Positions 4,558 through 5,115 of a DNA stretch of 5,115 nt are shown here, piece after piece. Under the pieces are notes generated by a model that ran no database searches, was not told the DNA's origin, and worked only from the letters and a program-made list of their open reading frames with translations. Made by a program: the position numbers and the translations under genes. Source of the stretch: Candidatus Woesearchaeota archaeon (GTDB lineage: Archaea; Nanobdellota; Nanobdellia; Woesearchaeales; UBA583). The stretch's first letter is position 1, and each line of letters opens with the position of its first letter. The stretch is from NCBI GenBank assembly GCA_007117405.1, contig SKGP01000079.1, forward strand, positions 1 to 5,115, written 5' to 3'.

Positions 4558-5115
4558 TTAATATTCTAAAATATTTTCCTTGTATATTTTATTCTTAATT
4601 AGATATAGTAATTTAATCATACTCATAACTCTTTTTACTGAAACTTTATTTGACTCTAAAAAAGCTTTGTAGTGAATATTGTTATGTGAAATTAGAAGTA
4701 TATCGCCATTTTTTCTTATAAGTTTTGAAAAATATTCTTGTATTTCACTCTCTTCAAGAACTTTGGCTAAGTATCTATTGTTTGCATATGAATTTATTTT
4801 TGAATATACTTTTTCTACATTTCCTTCAGATCTTATGTTATTTTGTTTTGGAAATATTCTTAGACTCATAATTTCACTATATTTAAATCCGTCTCTTACT
4901 AAATAAAAAAAGAATTCTAGATTTGCATCTTCTGTTTTAAATGTAATTATATTGTAACATTTACTAAAATGAAGTTTTTGTCTCGTTGTAAATATATTAT
5001 ATTGTTCTTTAGGAATGATTCTATGTGATGTTGCAAAGTATCCATTTTCTATATATGTTCCGTTAATATTTTCAATCAACTGTTTTAAGAAAGATTTTTT
5101 TATTTTTTTTTTGTG
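4558..5115 (-). CDS. Hypothetical protein, probably 5'-truncated at window edge
   Basis: I do not recognise this protein. The frame ends with TAA at 4558-4560. The first usable start inside the window is a TTG at 5077-5079, giving 173 residues, but the frame stays open upstream to 5115 with a lysine-rich stretch (HKKKIKKSFLKQ), so the true start probably lies outside. No ATG occurs in frame before about residue 71 of the TTG version. The product is rich in Asn, Ile, Lys and Tyr, has no clear membrane helix, and ends in an amphipathic basic helix (VKRVMSMIKLLYLIKNKI). The stretch from about 60 to 140 alternates short strands and helices like a small alpha/beta domain. A vague likeness to DUF3137-type domains is too weak to use as an annotation. 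GC is very low: 37 of 180 bases at 4561-4740, against 63 of 180 in htpX (3961-4140). Confidence 0.7.
   Translation of the reverse strand, partial: HKKKIKKSFLKQLIENINGTYIENGYFATSHRIIPKEQYNIFTTRQKLHFSKCYNIITFKTEDANLEFFFYLVRDGFKYSEIMSLRIFPKQNNIRSEGNVEKVYSKINSYANNRYLAKVLEESEIQEYFSKLIRKNGDILLISHNNIHYKAFLESNKVSVKRVMSMIKLLYLIKNKIYKENILEY

Noticed and set aside
4552..4575. TAATATT tandem repeat and AATATT...AATATT hairpin at the htpX/unknown gene junction, as a bidirectional terminator
   Set aside because: The stem is purely A-T with six pairs, no T run of five follows on either strand, and such patterns are frequent at this base composition.
4679..4906. Open reading frame on the + strand opposite the right-edge gene
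   Set aside because: It is hydrophobic and Ser/Leu/Phe-rich, as expected from the complement of a Lys/Asn-rich gene. The longer opposing frame, with its stop 3 bases from htpX, is the better call, although that gene is itself unidentified.
1..5115. CRISPR array, tRNA or rRNA gene, insertion sequence or defence system
   Set aside because: I saw no regularly spaced repeats, no tRNA-like GGTTCGAATCC arm, no rRNA-like GC-rich block, no transposase and no toxin-antitoxin pair. The window is mostly ordinary conserved genes.

Overview
The window is archaeal. The decisive gene is a full-length KH/metallo-beta-lactamase/beta-CASP ribonuclease of the aCPSF1 (FttA) family, which is a core archaeal protein. 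Promoters have a purine-rich BRE-like stretch followed by a TTTAAA or TTTATAAA box, and no start codon I examined is preceded by a convincing Shine-Dalgarno sequence. The DNA is AT-rich (hand counts give 33-35% GC in housekeeping genes and 21-22% in two others). Compact packing and this composition would suit a DPANN lineage such as Woesearchaeota, Pacearchaeota or relatives, but that placement is inference and the window alone cannot fix it.

Layout, left to right. (1) An iron/manganese superoxide dismutase gene on the + strand (100-708) has a TATA box about 27 bases before its ATG, so it is probably transcribed as a leaderless mRNA. A perfect 14-base palindrome lies between the TATA box and the ATG. 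(2) A tight three-gene operon on the - strand (3466 down to 700) reads fttA (RNA 3'-end formation and transcription termination), then a small YhbY/CRM-domain RNA-binding protein, then a HAD phosphatase of the 5'(3')-deoxyribonucleotidase type. Its last gene overlaps the end of sod tail to tail by 9 bases. (3) A 221-base divergent control region (3467-3687) holds candidate promoters for both sides, tandem TTTGAATT repeats and several dyads. (4) htpX (M48 membrane zinc protease) is on the + strand to 4554. (5) An unrecognised, very AT-rich gene on the - strand meets htpX tail to tail with 3 bases between stop codons. Its reading frame stays open to the right edge, so it is probably cut by the window.

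The genes are mostly conserved: oxidative-stress defence (SOD), RNA processing and termination (FttA plus a CRM protein), nucleotide handling (HAD) and membrane protein quality control (HtpX). I see no mobile element, CRISPR array, tRNA, rRNA or defence system. The points most worth a second look are the sod operator candidate, the promoter architecture upstream of fttA and htpX, the altered motif A of FttA, and the unidentified right-edge gene.
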